Positions 6,250 through 7,597 of a stretch of DNA of 7,597 bases are shown here, piece by piece. The stretch is from contig JAPYRO010000058.1 of assembly GCA_029941095.1 (NCBI GenBank), forward strand, positions 1 through 7,597, written 5' to 3'. A program made the position numbers and the translations under genes. Position 1 is the first letter of the stretch; each line of letters starts with the position of its first letter. The stretch is from Dehalococcoidia bacterium. Lineage in GTDB: Bacteria; Chloroflexota; Dehalococcoidia; UBA6926. Below the pieces are notes generated by a model. That model ran no database searches, had not been told where the DNA came from, and saw only the letters and a list, made by a program, of their open reading frames with translations.

Positions 6250-6585
6250 ATGCGTACCAGAACCGCGAGCATCAGAGGTAGAAACCTTTCTACTATGCGA
6301 ACTTGTATAGCTTGTAGAACGCCTGCGCAAAAAAATAGCTTAATTAGAATTGTTAGAACAGTCCAAGGGGAGTTAGATATAGATAACAACGGTAAGTTAC
6401 CAGGAAGAGGTGCTTACCTCTGCGAAAATGTTAGTTGCTGGGAGAATGGATTTATTCCTGTTTCTTTGCAAGAAAGCCTGCACCTGGTAAACCCTCCCTC
6501 TAAAACAGAATTTAATCTTTTAACTAAGAAGGCCAGGGATATAATTTTGGAATCACTTGCAAAAAAGAAGGGTCAGACAAAATGA
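6250..6585 (+). CDS. ylxR: YlxR-family RNA-binding protein (RnpM)
   Basis: A small basic RNA-binding protein of the YlxR/DUF448 family, found between nusA and infB in many bacteria. The B. subtilis member (RnpM) has been reported to bind RNase P RNA and modulate its activity. Seen here in 111 aa: RTCIACR with Cys19 and Cys22, SLIRIVRT at 30-37, LDIDNNGKLPGRGAYLC at 42-58 (the signature GRGAYLC), then Cys63 and a helical basic C-terminus. Four Cys (19, 22, 58, 63) could bind a metal, as proposed for some members. The N-terminus is about 15 residues longer than a minimal YlxR; Met16 is an alternative start, but the ATG at 6250 sits two bases after the nusA stop. Its ribosome site appears to lie within the G-rich codons of the nusA tail (6231-6241). 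The last bases overlap the infB start (ATGA), suggesting translational coupling. Confidence 0.95.
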   Translation: MRTRTASIRGRNLSTMRTCIACRTPAQKNSLIRIVRTVQGELDIDNNGKLPGRGAYLCENVSCWENGFIPVSLQESLHLVNPPSKTEFNLLTKKARDIILESLAKKKGQTK

Positions 6586-7597
6586 CAGAAAATAACGAAA
6601 CTGACCAGTCTCAGACGCTAGAAATAAATAATGCTATAACAGTAACTGACTTAGCCAACAGAGTAGGTGCGAATCCTGTCGAGGTAATAAAGAACTTAAT
6701 GCGCATGGGGATAATGGCTTCTCTCAATGATGCAATTGATTTCAAGGTGGCTTCACCCATCGCCCAATTTTACGGGTACAAAATAAAACTAAAAGATACT
6801 GCAGAAACCTCCTCTCAAATAGAAACAGCAGCACTTGATCCTGATGATTTAGCTGACCAAGAGGTTAGATCGCCTGTTGTAACAATCTTAGGGCATGTAG
6901 ACCATGGCAAGACCAGTATCTTAGATGCTCTTAGAAAAACAGCGGTAGCCGAAAGTGAGGCAGGAGGTATAACACAACATATTGGAGCTTATCAATTCAG
7001 TTTATCTGATGGAAATAACATAACATTTCTGGATACTCCAGGGCACGAAGCATTTACAACATTACGTGCCAGGGGAGCTAAGGTAACAGACATAGCTATT
7101 CTAGTGGTTTCAGCTAACGACGGAGTCATGCCTCAAACCTTGGAAGCGATAGATCATGCAAAAGCAGCCGACGTACCATTATTGATAGCTATAAATAAAA
7201 TTGATCTACCTGACGCAGATTCGGAAAAAATAAAGAGACAGTTATCGGAGCAAGAAATTTTAGTTGAGGATTGGGGCGGAGAAGTCTTATCTGTAGAAGT
7301 ATCTGCAAAAACAGGCCAAGGACTAGAAGATCTGATCGAATCCATATCGCTTCTTGCTGAAATATTAGAATTGAAAGCGAATGTGAACTCTCCAGTAAAA
7401 GGTATTGTAATAGAAGCAGAATTAAACGCACAAAAGGGGCCCCTTGCCACCATTCTTATCCAATCCGGAACATTGAGGACAGGTGACACTATCCTAGTTG
7501 GCAGTACATGGGGACGAGTAAAAGCAATGACTAACCACTTGGATGAAGCAATAGCTGAAGCACCACCCTCAACCCCAGTTAGAGTATTAGGTCTTCC
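6582..7597 (+). CDS. infB: Translation initiation factor IF-2, N-terminal 338 codons (runs off the right edge)
   Basis: IF2 is the GTPase that places initiator fMet-tRNA on the 30S subunit and promotes 50S joining. Frame open from ATG 6582 to the edge with no stop. Domains: IF2_N-type helical module about 19-66 (ITVTDLANRVGANPVEVIKNL), then the GTPase domain with G1 GHVDHGKTS at 104-112, Thr131 in GGITQHIGAY (switch I), G3 DTPGHE at 151-156, G4 NKID at 205-208 and G5 SAK at 241-243. The start of the beta-barrel domain II follows from about 270 (PVKGIVIEAELNAQKGPLA). All catalytic elements are intact. The N-terminal extension is minimal: only about 100 residues precede G1, against several hundred in E. 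coli. The ATG overlaps the ylxR stop (ATGA), with GAAGGG at 6567-6572 nine bases upstream. Only domains before the window edge can be judged. Confidence 0.98.
   Translation, partial: MTENNETDQSQTLEINNAITVTDLANRVGANPVEVIKNLMRMGIMASLNDAIDFKVASPIAQFYGYKIKLKDTAETSSQIETAALDPDDLADQEVRSPVVTILGHVDHGKTSILDALRKTAVAESEAGGITQHIGAYQFSLSDGNNITFLDTPGHEAFTTLRARGAKVTDIAILVVSANDGVMPQTLEAIDHAKAADVPLLIAINKIDLPDADSEKIKRQLSEQEILVEDWGGEVLSVEVSAKTGQGLEDLIESISLLAEILELKANVNSPVKGIVIEAELNAQKGPLATILIQSGTLRTGDTILVGSTWGRVKAMTNHLDEAIAEAPPSTPVRVLGL

Noticed and set aside
7154..7489. A minus-strand open frame of 111 codons inside infB.
   Set aside because: The plus strand here encodes the conserved G4/G5 part of the IF2 GTPase domain; the reverse frame is a by-product.

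Overview
The window is an AT-rich bacterial chromosome segment with housekeeping content and no sign of mobile DNA, CRISPR, rRNA or tRNA. The gene set (nusA-ylxR-infB, an MMPL/RND transporter, a SufT-like DUF59 protein, a HesB/IscA-like carrier and a CDP-alcohol phosphatidyltransferase) and the protein style fit a low-GC marine-type Chloroflexota (Dehalococcoidia/SAR202-like). That placement rests on general resemblance, not on a marker search, and is tentative.

Layout. Positions 2-145 (+) hold the last 47 codons of an unrecognised gene cut by the window edge. It converges on a leftward group: a CDP-alcohol phosphatidyltransferase (151-723, -), a SufT/MIP18-like DUF59 protein (756-1064, -) and an unrecognised 127-residue protein (1180-1563, -). 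A 206-bp divergent region follows. A small HesB/IscA-type protein is read rightward from it (1770-2117, +). It ends in a perfect bidirectional hairpin terminator (2152-2182) shared with a convergent 12-TM MMPL transporter (2189-4399, -). The 261-bp divergent region 4400-4660 carries a candidate promoter and then an intrinsic terminator in front of nusA, which looks like an attenuator. From there nusA (4661-6247), ylxR/rnpM (6250-6585) and infB (6582 to beyond the edge) run as a tight operon.

How the genes relate. The right half is the conserved transcription-translation operon: NusA (elongation, pausing and termination), YlxR/RnpM (RNA-binding, RNase P modulation) and IF2 (initiation). rimP is not at its usual place before nusA, yet a terminator-bearing leader is there. 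The left half combines two Fe-S maturation-type proteins (DUF59 and HesB-like) with a lipid head-group enzyme and an unknown protein.

The points most worth a second look are the HesB-like protein that lacks the first ligand cysteine but has a four-cysteine tail, the nusA leader attenuator, the acidic plus Gly/Arg-rich C-terminal extension of NusA, and the unknown 127-aa gene between the two Fe-S genes. I do not see a clear new multi-gene system here.
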